From assembly GCA_021372725.1 (NCBI GenBank), contig JAJFTV010000091.1, forward strand, positions 1-53,332: 53,332 nucleotides of DNA, read 5' to 3'. The position numbers and the translations under genes are program-made. Positions 23,679 to 32,970 of the stretch are shown in pieces. The notes under the pieces were generated by a model, which was given only the letters and a program-made list of their open reading frames with translations, had not been told where the DNA came from and did no database searches. How positions within the stretch are numbered: position 1 is the stretch's first letter; the number at the start of each line of letters is the position of its first letter. The stretch is from Chloroflexota bacterium (GTDB lineage: Bacteria > Chloroflexota > Anaerolineae > Anaerolineales > Anaerolineaceae).

Positions 23679-23825
23679 TTAGACAGCTTTAACAACATTG
23701 CTGAAAATATTGCCGATAGGTGGGCCGAGCAGGGCAAGAACGACAATGACTACGACTGCCACCAGGACAAGTATTAATGCATACTCAACCAGTCCCTGGC
23801 CTTTTTCATTCGGCGCAAATAACAT
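23679..23825 (-). CDS. Flp/Fap-type pilin
   Basis: A 48-residue type IVb pilin subunit. The short leader MLFAPNEKG is followed by the processing-site pattern GQGLVEYALI with the invariant Glu-Tyr, then one hydrophobic helix (LVLVAVVVIVVLALLGPP). A TadV-type prepilin peptidase would cut after Gly. ATG 23825 is chosen because GGAGG lies 8 nt upstream. No tad secretion genes, peptidase or pseudopilins are in the window, so it is a solitary pilin gene here. Confidence 0.85.
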   Translation of the reverse strand: MLFAPNEKGQGLVEYALILVLVAVVVIVVLALLGPPIGNIFSNVVKAV

Positions 23826-24002
23826 TTTTCTCACCTCCATTTCCTGAAACTTACACCTTGTTGATAAAATCAATCTCTCAAGCGGGTGTTTGAAAAAATT
23901 CACATCATCAAGGCAAATGACTTTACTCGATTGAAAATTGGATAACAGGATTTGCCCCGATTTCCCCCACTGCGTTTATTCCGATTTTTGATGTAATTTC
24001 CC

Positions 24003-25997
24003 TCACGATCCATCATTCCGGACATCATACACATGCCGCAGTCTTGAATACAGATAAAGCAGATGCAATTTTGTTACCAGTTCAATCCACCGCCGGCCAA
24101 ACCCACCACAAAGATGACCGGCGCGAATTTTGTTCAGGCGTATGTTCCAGGTATAAAACCGCATAAAGTGAAAATTCAGGCGGTGTTTTCGCGAGTGAAT
24201 ACATCTCCGCCCCCAGCGATAGACTTCCTTGATGGAATGGTTTGCCTTGCGCCAGCAGATGCTGATCTCATTTCGTGAGCCGGCAGCGACCGCCGCATAC
24301 AGGCACAGCCGGTTGAAATCGTATTGCAGCCAGGATTTTACCAACCAAAAATGATCCCGCTCATTGGGCAGTAATGGATTGCGTGTATCGACTGTGGCAT
24401 CGAGCTCCCTTTGGGCAGCTTCCAGGTACGTCTGGATGGCTGAGTTTTTGTGTATTTTTTCTTCCAGAACATTCAGAGGAGCGAAAACCGGATCCCCCAT
24501 ATCAGATGGAGGAGCCTCCCAAAGTTGCCGGATGCCATGAACAACATTAATTTTCAACTGCTCGGGCACAATATCCAGGGCAAGTGAAAAAGCCTGTTCC
24601 AACGCCCGGTAATAACGCAGTAAATCCATCTCATAGGCGGCTCGACTGAAATGGGTGATAAGCGGGTCCAGGTCCTGGTCAGGGTTCCAGACCAGCCTGG
24701 GAAACAACCAGACATTCAACTGCGGTGCAGTCCAGGCGTAATCACCCGTCATTAATGCCTGCATGGTATGCACGCCGGCATCCCGATAAAAAATAACATC
24801 CTGCTGGATGACTGTTGGAAGCGGGGGAATCAATGACTTGAAGAGCACCGCGTCCAGATAGTATTCGAAAACCCGGGTGGCCGATGAGCCGTTGGACTTA
24901 AAATACTCCACCTGATCCTGCAAGGTTTGGGTATATTTCGGAACATTCAACCGGCACGATGCATCATTCACCGGGTGAGCATAACAGCGCATACGCGGCG
25001 CCCACAGCACATGAACATTTTGGCGCGGGATCACACTGGCCGGCACCGCTTCAGTATCGTGATAGGCAATGAAACTGATTTGTGCCGCCGGATTCACTCC
25101 TGCCAGCACATCTGCCAGGGCATTGACGGCCAGCAGAAGCTGATCACTGGCTGAATATTCAGAACAGGCCTCGCAATCACACCAGCCGCCGCCGGGAATA
25201 TCGTCTCCCCAAAGGTGAAAGATTTCCACTTCAGGATGAGCTCGAAAATGTCGTTCCGCATTCTGTTTTATTATGTTCAGACCCGATTCGCTGGAGGGAC
25301 AAAAATTATGATCTGGCGTCCGCTGCCCATCCCGAAAGCGAAAGGCTTCGGGTAGGGTGGCAAAGAGTTCGCGGGGCAGCAGATCAGTCAGCCCATGGCC
25401 GCCATGCTCCACAGTCATGCTTCGTTCATTCATCAAGGGCAGAAAAACTGATTTCAATGCCTGGTACTGGCTTTCCGGAACGGCTCCCAATGCCAGGGAA
25501 CCGGTGGTGGTATGGAAAAAGATTGTATTCAACCGGTTTCGGGCTGCCCAGATTATCCAGTCGGCCACATCCTGCATAAAAGCGTGATGACCGATGATCA
25601 GGCAGCGTCCGGGAAGCGCCGGGGTTTCAGAAACCGGCTGCTGAGGGAGATTGAATACCGTTCCGTGCGGGATCCTTTCACCCTGCTTGCCCGGGGCGAA
25701 CCAGCAGCAGCCCAGCTCTTCCAGAAAACTGTAAACGGCATACAACAAGCCGCGCGGGTTGTTGCCATTCAGCATCACGTTCCGGCCATCGAAAGACCAG
25801 GTAAATCCGTCGTTGCTCTCTCCGCCATATTGCAGATAGAAGGTCGACCCACCCGGCATGAGCATATTCACAACCGGAATCTGTTGGCCGCTAATGTGTG
25901 ACAGGTATGTTTCAAGTTCACGCGCAGCCAGGCTCGCCGTGGGATGGGATTGCATCAGAATAATTGACCAGTCTTTGGAAAGATCGATGGCAGACAT
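24003..25997 (-). CDS. DUF4838-domain protein (glycosidase-related)
   Basis: A 664-residue protein. The N-terminal part (1 to about 125) resembles the beta/alpha domain preceding GH67/GH20-type barrels, with LAARELETYLSHISGQQIPV-like and NPRGLLYAVYSFLEEL. The middle matches the DUF4838 barrel, with LGCCWFAPG, IFHLWGDDIPGGGWCDCEAC and RVFEYYLDA. This family is linked to polysaccharide utilisation, but its activity is not well established. No signal peptide is seen, so a cytosolic role is more likely than an extracellular one. ATG 25997 has a suitable site. The CDS lies 37 nt after the OsmC gene on the same strand. Confidence 0.78.
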   Translation of the reverse strand: MSAIDLSKDWSIILMQSHPTASLAARELETYLSHISGQQIPVVNMLMPGGSTFYLQYGGESNDGFTWSFDGRNVMLNGNNPRGLLYAVYSFLEELGCCWFAPGKQGERIPHGTVFNLPQQPVSETPALPGRCLIIGHHAFMQDVADWIIWAARNRLNTIFFHTTTGSLALGAVPESQYQALKSVFLPLMNERSMTVEHGGHGLTDLLPRELFATLPEAFRFRDGQRTPDHNFCPSSESGLNIIKQNAERHFRAHPEVEIFHLWGDDIPGGGWCDCEACSEYSASDQLLLAVNALADVLAGVNPAAQISFIAYHDTEAVPASVIPRQNVHVLWAPRMRCYAHPVNDASCRLNVPKYTQTLQDQVEYFKSNGSSATRVFEYYLDAVLFKSLIPPLPTVIQQDVIFYRDAGVHTMQALMTGDYAWTAPQLNVWLFPRLVWNPDQDLDPLITHFSRAAYEMDLLRYYRALEQAFSLALDIVPEQLKINVVHGIRQLWEAPPSDMGDPVFAPLNVLEEKIHKNSAIQTYLEAAQRELDATVDTRNPLLPNERDHFWLVKSWLQYDFNRLCLYAAVAAGSRNEISICWRKANHSIKEVYRWGRRCIHSRKHRLNFHFMRFYTWNIRLNKIRAGHLCGGFGRRWIELVTKLHLLYLYSRLRHVYDVRNDGS

Positions 25998-26034
25998 AAG
26001 GATGCAGGTGAATTTTCAGGCAGGGATCTACAAA

Positions 26035-26427
26035 TCAGGCACTGTCGCTCGTTCGCAGAAAGAACTCAGGCGGGTTCATCCACCATTTTTTTACGGTACA
26101 TTTTCCGGCCGCCCTTTCAAGGGCTTCCACATGATCGCGGGGAAATTCGGGTGGGATCAACAAATCCATTTCAATATGATCAACCAGGTGTTCGTCATCA
26201 TCGAAGTTGACGGTTGCCTTAAGTCCGGTGGGTAAAGGCAGATTGTTTCGAAAACAGTAACCGCGCGCTGTCGATGCTGTGCAGGCCAGAAGACCGGCAA
26301 GAAAGAGTGTACCGGGCGATGGTTCCGTTCGATCTCCGCCGTCGGCGACAATGGTATAGGGGTTTATGTTAATTTCGATTTTCCTTGAATCGGCAGCGAA
26401 CTGGACAACAACCTCTCTTTTTTCCAT
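26035..26427 (-). CDS. OsmC-family protein
   Basis: A 130-residue OsmC/Ohr-superfamily protein. The central helix contains the first reactive cysteine in LLACTASTARG (about residue 48). The second cysteine lies in AAGKCTVKK (about 108), so a peroxidase role is possible. ATG 26427 is chosen because AAGGA lies 7 nt upstream; the longer frame runs into a repeat-rich intergenic region. The family includes organic hydroperoxide reductases and less defined osmotically induced relatives. Confidence 0.82.
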   Translation of the reverse strand: MEKREVVVQFAADSRKIEININPYTIVADGGDRTEPSPGTLFLAGLLACTASTARGYCFRNNLPLPTGLKATVNFDDDEHLVDHIEMDLLIPPEFPRDHVEALERAAGKCTVKKWWMNPPEFFLRTSDSA

Positions 26428-26510
26428 AAAGGCATCCTTTTTGGATCGATTATACACCTGCGGGTGACTGGAATTGTCATGACGCAGTGGCATTCGTCTT
26501 CGTCCGCACA

Positions 26511-26575
26511 AAGCATCCGCCCAAGGGTGCATTTCACATCAGGCCAATTAATCACCGGCTCACGGGTGGATGCTT
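26511..26575. repeat. Imperfect inverted repeat (REP-like)
   Basis: AAGCATCCGCCC (26511-26522) and GGGTGGATGCTT (26564-26575) form 12-bp arms with one mismatch, 41 bp apart. The arms share AAGCATCCGCCCAAGG with the repeat near 8771-8786. The element lies between the OsmC and serine hydrolase genes. It has no coding content. Confidence 0.6.
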
Positions 26576-26604
26576 CGCTGTCGCTCAAACAGACAAAATC
26601 TGCA

Positions 26605-28221
26605 TCACAATTTTAGATATTGCATATTCTTGATCCGTTCGGATGTCACATACAAGCCGGTGATTTTACCCTTTTCACGAAAGAAATTCACCTTGAAGGC
26701 ACACGGTTCCTTCAGCAGATTCGAAACATCCAATGAGAAAACATCCGGCATAAAGGGTTTTAGCAGCAAATTATTCTGTTTGCCGGCTTTCACCCACAAT
26801 TTACCATCGCGGACGGTAATGAGATAGTACGAATCTGTCTCATCGCAATAGTAGCGGCCTGTGTAATCCCATAACTGAGCTTCATCCAGCAACGGTTCCT
26901 TCAACTTTGAATAGGGTATCCATTTACCTTCTGCCAGTAGATTCATGCGCGGGTTTAAGGACACATCATGGTCAAACCTGATTTTCTGGTCTTCGAAACC
27001 TGCCGTACAAAACAGGTTCTCTGTCAGCGGTATCAGTTCATAACCTGGGCCCAAATCCCTGACCAGTTTTCCGTCCCTCACCAATATACGGCAGCCGGGC
27101 CCTGCATCGGCATCGGGGTTGTAGTACAGACCGGCATAGGATTCCAGGCTTTTCAACGGCAGGCTCACAGCCTGCAGCTTCTCCTCCTCACTCGCCGGTG
27201 GCTCGGTAAATTTGTCGGCCAGGTAAAGATCGGCAATTTTCCAGGCGCTTTTTTCCGGGTCGGATGTAGAGAGATTGCTGAGGATGATCACCGAAAAGCG
27301 CTCGTCAGGGAAACGCAGCAGACAGGCCCGAAAACCTGCATCGGAGCCGGTATGCCTGACTGTTTTCAACCCCCGGTACTGGTTGATGTGGTTGCCAAAT
27401 GCGTAATCGATCGCTTCTCCATTGTTGAGAACCCCCGTTTCATGCATCAGGTCAATCACCGGCTTGCCCACCACAGCACCGCTATAAAATTCACGATCCC
27501 AGTAGAGCAGATCTTCCACAGTGGTCAGCAGGCTTGTGCTGCCCGGTAGACCGTGGGGCAGGATCTCTCTTTCAAAACCGCCCGTGTCCAGAGGCGCGTA
27601 GGATTGTGCGAAACCGGGCAGCACCAGGCGGTGGCTCTCCTGAAAGAGGGTGTGTTTCATTTCCAATGGTTTGAATATCCGTTCATCACAAAACTGCTGA
27701 AGACTCTTGCCGGTAATTTTCGCCGTGATGGCGCCCAAAACGGTGTAGCCGGTATTGCAGTAGAGGTATCTTTCCCCGGGTGTAAAGTTCAGGGCACGCT
27801 GCCGATATAACAGGCCCAGGTAATCGCTCATCAATGTGACATCATCAGACCGGAAACCTGCAATGGTTTCCACCTCGCCAATGCTGCGCATTCCGCTGAT
27901 GTGGTGAACCAGATGATTGATGGTGATCATTTTTCCAAAATCCGGTACTTCAGGAACGTATTTTCGGATGTCATCATCAAGTTTCAGACGGCCTTCCACT
28001 GCCAGTATGGCAATAGCCATGGCGGTGAACTGCTTGGATATGGAGCCGATCTGGAATACGGTGTGCGGAGTAATGGGTACGGCAAATTCCAGGCTGGCCA
28101 TGCCGTATCCGCGCGAATAAATGATCTCGCCATCCTGGATCAATGCCAAAGCACAGCCGGGGGAATAGGTGTTATCCCATTTGGAGAAAAGCCGGTCGAC
28201 CTTTTGTTCAATGTTTTCCAT
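26605..28221 (-). CDS. Class C beta-lactamase-type serine hydrolase
   Basis: A 538-residue member of the Beta-lactamase (PF00144)/esterase family. It has SxxK (S60-I-S-K63), YxN (Y154-C-N156) and HTG in place of KTG (RHTGSDAGF). The catalytic domain covers about 1-375. A C-terminal beta-rich lipocalin-like domain (DUF3471 type) follows (about 385-538). ATG 28221 is chosen because AGGA lies 8 nt upstream. No signal peptide is seen, so it is unlikely to be a periplasmic drug-hydrolysing lactamase; peptidase or esterase activity is more likely. It is the first of four such proteins in the window. Confidence 0.88.
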   Translation of the reverse strand: MENIEQKVDRLFSKWDNTYSPGCALALIQDGEIIYSRGYGMASLEFAVPITPHTVFQIGSISKQFTAMAIAILAVEGRLKLDDDIRKYVPEVPDFGKMITINHLVHHISGMRSIGEVETIAGFRSDDVTLMSDYLGLLYRQRALNFTPGERYLYCNTGYTVLGAITAKITGKSLQQFCDERIFKPLEMKHTLFQESHRLVLPGFAQSYAPLDTGGFEREILPHGLPGSTSLLTTVEDLLYWDREFYSGAVVGKPVIDLMHETGVLNNGEAIDYAFGNHINQYRGLKTVRHTGSDAGFRACLLRFPDERFSVIILSNLSTSDPEKSAWKIADLYLADKFTEPPASEEEKLQAVSLPLKSLESYAGLYYNPDADAGPGCRILVRDGKLVRDLGPGYELIPLTENLFCTAGFEDQKIRFDHDVSLNPRMNLLAEGKWIPYSKLKEPLLDEAQLWDYTGRYYCDETDSYYLITVRDGKLWVKAGKQNNLLLKPFMPDVFSLDVSNLLKEPCAFKVNFFREKGKITGLYVTSERIKNMQYLKL

Positions 28222-28383
28222 TCCAGTTATCCTCAAATAGTAATTTGTTATTGACCCCAAAAAACTTCCCGGATTATTATAACTCTGTGCCGAATCGTTT
28301 CACGGTGACAAGGAAAACGAGGATGCACTCGCTTTAGTCATGGAGCGACAGTAAAGGATCCTCTCGAGAGCCAATTGAGTTTT

Positions 28384-28806
28384 TCAGTAATCCAGGAAAA
28401 ATACCGCCACTTTCCAACCATCTTCATAATGGCGCAAGGTGATTCGAAATGTGCCGCTGATATGAATTCGAAAATCCATCGAACCGCTGAATTCCACCTC
28501 ATCCGGAGAGATGCTCTGGGATAATATTTCCCACCTGGCCGGTTGAAGTTGATTTTTTTCGATCTCAGATTGCATATTTTGCGGGTCGATCAGATCTTCC
28601 TGGAGCAAATCATCGCATAAATTAAAAGCTGTCTGGTAGTCATCATTCGCCAATGCGTTCAGAAATGAGAAACTGATCTCCTCCGGAGCAGGTTCAGGAT
28701 TGAAAATTTCCTCGCCCTTCAGTAAGGGGTAGAGGAGCATCATGACGCAACAGCCAACGATCAGGGATATTGCTGCAAATGTGGCCAGAAATTTTTTATG
28801 TTCCAT
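28384..28806 (-). CDS. Small membrane-anchored protein, NTF2/DUF4878-like
   Basis: A 140-residue protein with an N-terminal hydrophobic segment (about 7-26) containing VGCC, which could be a lipobox or just a membrane anchor. The rest has the size and pattern of an NTF2-like fold: a helix (SFSFLNALANDDYQTAFNL) followed by beta strands ending in W-K-V-A-V-F-F. That resemblance is weak. ATG 28806 is preferred over 28842, though neither has a strong ribosome site. Function unknown. Confidence 0.55.
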   Translation of the reverse strand: MEHKKFLATFAAISLIVGCCVMMLLYPLLKGEEIFNPEPAPEEISFSFLNALANDDYQTAFNLCDDLLQEDLIDPQNMQSEIEKNQLQPARWEILSQSISPDEVEFSGSMDFRIHISGTFRITLRHYEDGWKVAVFFLDY

Positions 28807-28848
28807 ATTTCTTGTCCGGAGGAATTGCCCGGGTAATTTCATTTTAAC

Positions 28849-28889
28849 AAAAAAGGTTCACAATTGTTATCCAATTGTGAACCTTTTTT
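28849..28889. terminator. Perfect 18-bp bidirectional terminator
   Basis: AAAAAAGGTTCACAATTG (28849-28866) pairs perfectly with 28872-28889 around TTATC. It has A and T tracts at both ends and works in either direction. It lies upstream of two divergent genes, so it probably insulates them from read-through. Region 28890-29080 shows nothing else. Confidence 0.75.
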
Positions 28890-29080
28890 ACACTTTGTCC
28901 CATCAATGTGTATCAGTTTGAATTACCAATTCACAATAAACCGTGAAACTTATCCCTCTACTCCAAATATGGACTTTATGTTGCAAGGGATACAAATACC
29001 ACAAACAATCCGGCCTGTTATGACCATCGCATGTTGATTTTATCTGGCGAGTTAAAAAATAATGTTACCGAATGGTTTTA

Positions 29081-29109
29081 TTGTTTCACCGGTTGATTCT
29101 CGTTATAAT
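29081..29109 (+). promoter_or_regulatory. Promoter of the small membrane protein at 29191
   Basis: TTGTTT (29081-29086) and a perfect TATAAT (29104-29109) are separated by 17 nt. Transcription would start near 29116, inside any reading frame beginning at 29062. This supports the later ATG at 29191. Confidence 0.65.
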
Positions 29110-29190
29110 CAAAACAAGATATCGGTATTGGGAGTTGCTCTTATTCGCGAGAAAGCATTAAACCCAATCAGGAAAGTGGTTTTGAAGGTT

Positions 29191-29409
29191 ATGGACAACA
29201 AAATACCCGAAATTCTTGAGCCGGCAGACATCCCGGAAGAGATAACCCCTGAGAGAGGGTATCGCCTTAAGGCAGTGATCCTCCTGTTGATTTTCCTGAT
29301 ACCCATTTTATTGGCAGTCTATGAATTGTTGAGCCATCAAATTTCGGGCAATTTTATTCAGGTAGTTCAGCCACATATTCCACAGTTGGATACAGTGATT
29401 ACATTTTGA
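29191..29409 (+). CDS. Small single-span membrane protein
   Basis: A 72-residue protein with an acidic, proline-rich N-terminus (PEILEPADIPEEITPE), one transmembrane helix (about 29-46, VILLLIFLIPILLAVYEL) and a short tail. ATG 29191 is preferred because the predicted transcript starts after the upstream ATG at 29062. The ribosome site is weak. Convergent with the M23 peptidase gene, 57 nt away. No family was recognised. Confidence 0.45.
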   Translation: MDNKIPEILEPADIPEEITPERGYRLKAVILLLIFLIPILLAVYELLSHQISGNFIQVVQPHIPQLDTVITF

Positions 29410-29465
29410 GTGTGCCCAACACAAGAACAAGTCAGTTTCACCTGACGAAAAACTCAACCTATATA

Positions 29466-30578
29466 TTATGGCAGCACATACCACGGATTGATAAAACCGC
29501 CCTGGTAGCGCACCTCAAAATGCAGGTGAGGCCCCGTAGAGTTGCCGGTGCTGCCTGCCAAACCCAGCAGTGAACCCTGATAAATGGCAGCACCGCAGTA
29601 AGTATTGATTGAGCTGAGGTGGGCATACAGTGTGTGATACCCGTTTCCGTGGTCAATCATCACCATATTCCCGTATCCGCCACCAATCGATCCGGCGTAA
29701 ACAACCATACCGCTGTCCGCAGCATAGATCGGTGCCCCGGTGCCGGCAGCAATGTCAATACCCAGGTGACCTGACCAGTAGTCATTTCCTGACAGGTAAT
29801 GATTATCGGCCGGCCAGATGAATGAACCGGAACCATAAGCCAGATAGGTGGGAACATCACAAGAACCCGGGCCTGAAATGGACCTCGAGGCCCCGGAATT
29901 GGCTGCCCAAACTGTAGGCACAATCCATTGCTGATTCTCGCGCCAGCCATCCGGGATCATAATTTGAGTTCCGGCTACGATTACCGGATTGGTGAGGTCA
30001 ATTTTGTTATCCGGCCAGGTAAGTATTTTATCTGGCGTGACAAAGTACTTGGCAGCCACCTTCTCGACCGTATCGTTTTTACCCCATGTGTAATAAATTC
30101 CATCAGAAGGGGGGATGACCAGTTCCATGTCGATAGACAGCATATTGGGATTGTCATTGAGCTGGTCATAATTGGCCCACAAGACTGTTTCAGGTTTGAG
30201 CTTATAAAATGTGGCGATGGAAAAAACCGAATCGCCAGGCTGAACAATGTATGTCGTTGCTTCGGAACGTCCTCCGGTGGGGATGACCGTATGCGGGTTG
30301 GCCCGGCGCTCGATGGACGTCACATTGCTGGCCAGTTCAAAACCGGGCAGGGCAGCATTTTCGCCGCCTGATTCAGACATATCTTCTTCAACAACTAGCG
30401 GGGCAAGAGTAGGCTCAGGGGTCCATTCCAGGACTGATTTGCCCAAAACCCATTTTTGTACCAGCAGAATGACAATGATCCCTACCGATAAGAAAGCAAT
30501 CCCCCATGCCAGGGTGGGGAGCCAGCGGTCGAAAAATTTATGCGGCTTTCTGTCTCCCTCGTGGGAGTTTTGACTCAC
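29466..30578 (-). CDS. LysM-containing M23 metallopeptidase
   Basis: A 370-residue cell-envelope hydrolase. An N-terminal membrane anchor (about 19-46) precedes a linker, two LysM domains (YIVQPGDSVFSIATFY about 109-155, and a weaker second one to about 212) and an M23 domain (about 260-370). The zinc ligands appear in GHLGID and HLHFEV. It should cleave peptidoglycan cross-bridges or regulate such cleavage. The start is GTG 30578 in the overlap GTGA with the rho stop, with GGAGG just upstream. It is thus translationally coupled to rho. Confidence 0.92.
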   Translation of the reverse strand: MSQNSHEGDRKPHKFFDRWLPTLAWGIAFLSVGIIVILLVQKWVLGKSVLEWTPEPTLAPLVVEEDMSESGGENAALPGFELASNVTSIERRANPHTVIPTGGRSEATTYIVQPGDSVFSIATFYKLKPETVLWANYDQLNDNPNMLSIDMELVIPPSDGIYYTWGKNDTVEKVAAKYFVTPDKILTWPDNKIDLTNPVIVAGTQIMIPDGWRENQQWIVPTVWAANSGASRSISGPGSCDVPTYLAYGSGSFIWPADNHYLSGNDYWSGHLGIDIAAGTGAPIYAADSGMVVYAGSIGGGYGNMVMIDHGNGYHTLYAHLSSINTYCGAAIYQGSLLGLAGSTGNSTGPHLHFEVRYQGGFINPWYVLP

Positions 30579-31849
30579 ATATCCTCCATCATGTTTTGCA
30601 GAAATTCAATATTATTTTTTGTCCGGCCCATGCGTGTCAGAATTGCTTCGGTTGCAACAGAAGGGTCCATCCCTGCGCCTTGCGGCTGAGGTGAGATCAT
30701 TTGAATATACATACGTCGTAAAAGCCAAACGCGTTGCAAAATATCGGGGCCAAGCAAAATTTCTTCACGGCGGGTTGATGATCGTTCAATGTCGATGGCC
30801 GGGAATATACGCCGTTCTTGCAAACGACGGGAAAGGTGAAGCTCCATATTCCCTGTGCCTTTAAACTCTTCATAAACAACATCGTCCAGGCGTGATCCGG
30901 TATCCACCAGTGCGGTGGCGATAATGGTCAATGAACCGCCTTCCTCCAGGTTGCGGGCCGCGCCAAAGAAACGCTTGGGCGGATACAAGGCGGAAGGATC
31001 CATACCACCTGAAAGGGTGCGTCCGGAAGGGTTCACAACCAGATTATACGCCCGTGCCAGCCTGGTTAGCGAGTCCATCAGAATTACCACATCTCGGCCA
31101 ATCTCGGTCAGCCGTTTTGCCCGCTCCAGGGTAATTTCTGCGGTTCTTACGTGGGAACTAACCGGTTCATCGAATGTCGAAGCAATCACCTCGGCCTCCA
31201 CCGAACGATCCATGTCAGTAACCTCTTCCGGGCGTTCGCCGATCAAAGCAATGATCAGATGTACCTGGGGGTCATTGGTTGAGATGGAATTGGCAATTTC
31301 TTTCAAGATGGTCGTCTTGCCAGCCTTGGGGGGTGAGACGATCATACCGCGCTGCCCACGTCCGATGGGTGCAATCAGGTTGATCAGGCGTGAGGAGAGA
31401 ATCTCCGGGCGTGTTTCCAGGTCAAAACGTTTTTCCGGGAAAATCGGGGTGAGATTCTCAAAATTGGGGCGTGAACGGGCTTCCTCCGGCGTTTGGCCAT
31501 TGATACTTTCCACCTTTAAGAGGCCATAATGCCGTTCTGATTCACGCGGTGGACGGACATGACCGATAACCATATCACCGCTCCGCAGATCATGCCGGCG
31601 GAGCTGTGCCTGTGAAACATACACATCCTCCGGGCCGATCTGGTAATTCATGCGCAGAAAACCGATTCCCTCATTCATGATCTCAAGGACTCCGCCCCGT
31701 ATTTCCTGGCCTTCCTTCTCGGCTTCGGCCTGTCGGATGCGGATCATCAGGTTCTCTTTCTTTAGAAGATTGGAACGCGGAATCTCCAGGGTTTTTGCAA
31801 TATTACGCAGTTCAGTTAACGTCATTTTTTCAAGTTCCAAGATATCCAT
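30575..31849 (-). CDS. rho: Transcription termination factor Rho
   Basis: A 424-residue hexameric RNA helicase. It has the N-terminal Rho-N helix domain (MTLTELRNIAKTLEIPRSN), the RNA-binding cold-shock-like domain (GGVLEIMNEGIGFLR, DVYVSQAQLRRHDLRSGD), Walker A SPPKAGKTT, Walker B DVVILMDSLTRLARAYN, the Q-loop region and the R-loop GTGNMELHLSR. It lacks the long N-terminal insert of some Chloroflexi and actinobacterial Rho proteins. ATG 31849 gives the canonical start MDILELEKMTL. Overlaps the M23 gene by 4 nt. Confidence 0.96.
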   Translation of the reverse strand: MDILELEKMTLTELRNIAKTLEIPRSNLLKKENLMIRIRQAEAEKEGQEIRGGVLEIMNEGIGFLRMNYQIGPEDVYVSQAQLRRHDLRSGDMVIGHVRPPRESERHYGLLKVESINGQTPEEARSRPNFENLTPIFPEKRFDLETRPEILSSRLINLIAPIGRGQRGMIVSPPKAGKTTILKEIANSISTNDPQVHLIIALIGERPEEVTDMDRSVEAEVIASTFDEPVSSHVRTAEITLERAKRLTEIGRDVVILMDSLTRLARAYNLVVNPSGRTLSGGMDPSALYPPKRFFGAARNLEEGGSLTIIATALVDTGSRLDDVVYEEFKGTGNMELHLSRRLQERRIFPAIDIERSSTRREEILLGPDILQRVWLLRRMYIQMISPQPQGAGMDPSVATEAILTRMGRTKNNIEFLQNMMEDM

Positions 31850-32147
31850 AATTATTTTACTCTGCCTTGTATGGTATGGTTTAATGTACACAACACAATT
31901 TGCCTGGTAAATCAGGCTGGTGCTGGGGGTTTAAATGGAGTTTGGTCGGGGTAGTTGGCTCCCTGTCAGTCCCCTGTAGACTGGAAGCACGAATCTATCA
32001 AACAATCACCATCAGTGGAAAATTCAAGGAAATTATAGCATGGGCAACTGGAAACTGCAAGGTAAATTATTCATAAACTTGCTGAGCAAGTTGATGTAAA
32101 TATTTACTCAAGACAGAAAAATATCCTGAAAATTGGATAAATTTATG

Positions 32148-32873
32148 TTAACCGCCGTAAGGCAGCATGTTATTGACATAGCGCGTCACCATCTTTCTGA
32201 AGCGGGGAACAATTTCATCCCGCTTTGTAGAATTAAGAGCAATCTCCTTGATATGGGCAATGGTATATCCCCGGGTCAGATGGGTGAAGCCTTCGATATA
32301 ATCTTCCAGTTCCTCCGTGCTGCATTGGAGGGTGCCAATTTCCAAAGCCCGGTGAAGGACCTCGCGAACTACATTGTGTTCAGGAGAAATTGATACAAAG
32401 GCAGCCTCAGATTCAACCCTGGATCCATTGGAAATGGGGATATCTTCATTTCCTTTGCCAGCCACAACCGGCCCGGCAGGCGGGGATGTATCCAACGCAG
32501 TATAAACGCCCAGGCGAAACCTGCTTGGGTCTTTGATGACCCGGTCAATGATCTTGATACTCAAATCTGTCAGGACTTCCTTCAACTTTTCGATATCCGA
32601 TAAATCTTCATCAGAAAGCGTATCGCGCCAGGACGCGACAATGCGCATTTCGCTATTGTCTGTCGCGGCGATCACTTCATTAAAAAGACTTTCTTTGTCC
32701 GGGAAATAATACATCAGGGTGGCGATATTTACCCCGGATCTTCTGGCAACATTCCTTAAGGTAGTTGCATCGGGCCCAAGCTCTGAAAACACCTCAACGG
32801 CAGCAGCGAGGATCACCGAGCGGCTTTTTTCCCCGCGCGTATTGCGTTCGTGATGATCAGAATTGTTTTTCAT
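32148..32873 (-). CDS. TetR-family regulator of the hydrolase-symporter cassette
   Basis: A 241-residue repressor with a TetR DNA-binding domain near residues 14-62 (ILAAAVEVFSELGPDATTLR, NVARRSGVNIATLMYYFPDKESLFNEV). The C-terminal domain is long and contains an acidic loop. It is divergent from the first cassette gene, with 97 nt between start codons. Two direct repeats lie in that gap. Regulation of the downstream operon by this protein is inferred from position. Region 31850-32147 between it and rho shows no gene. Confidence 0.88.
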   Translation of the reverse strand: MKNNSDHHERNTRGEKSRSVILAAAVEVFSELGPDATTLRNVARRSGVNIATLMYYFPDKESLFNEVIAATDNSEMRIVASWRDTLSDEDLSDIEKLKEVLTDLSIKIIDRVIKDPSRFRLGVYTALDTSPPAGPVVAGKGNEDIPISNGSRVESEAAFVSISPEHNVVREVLHRALEIGTLQCSTEELEDYIEGFTHLTRGYTIAHIKEIALNSTKRDEIVPRFRKMVTRYVNNMLPYGG

Positions 32874-32890
32874 GAAATAAATTATAAACG

Positions 32891-32955
32891 ATTGCTTGAA
32901 AAGTATTTATGATTGTGTTACACTATTTTCAATCAATTGCTTGAATACTTATCAT
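32891..32955 (+). promoter_or_regulatory. Cassette promoter with repeated operator-like sites
   Basis: TTGAAA (32896-32901) and TACACT (32919-32924) are spaced by 17 nt. The decamer ATTGCTTGAA occurs at 32891-32900, overlapping the -35, and again at 32936-32945, just after the expected start. Each copy is followed by a TATTTATGA or TACTTATCATGA-like stretch. Occupancy by the divergent TetR would block transcription. Confidence 0.6.
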
Positions 32956-32970
32956 GAGGTAAGCCTTATT

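Noticed and set aside
26605..28221. Antibiotic-resistance beta-lactamase
   Set aside because: Motifs fit the broad PF00144 family, but there is no signal peptide and HTG replaces KTG, so an esterase or peptidase is more likely.
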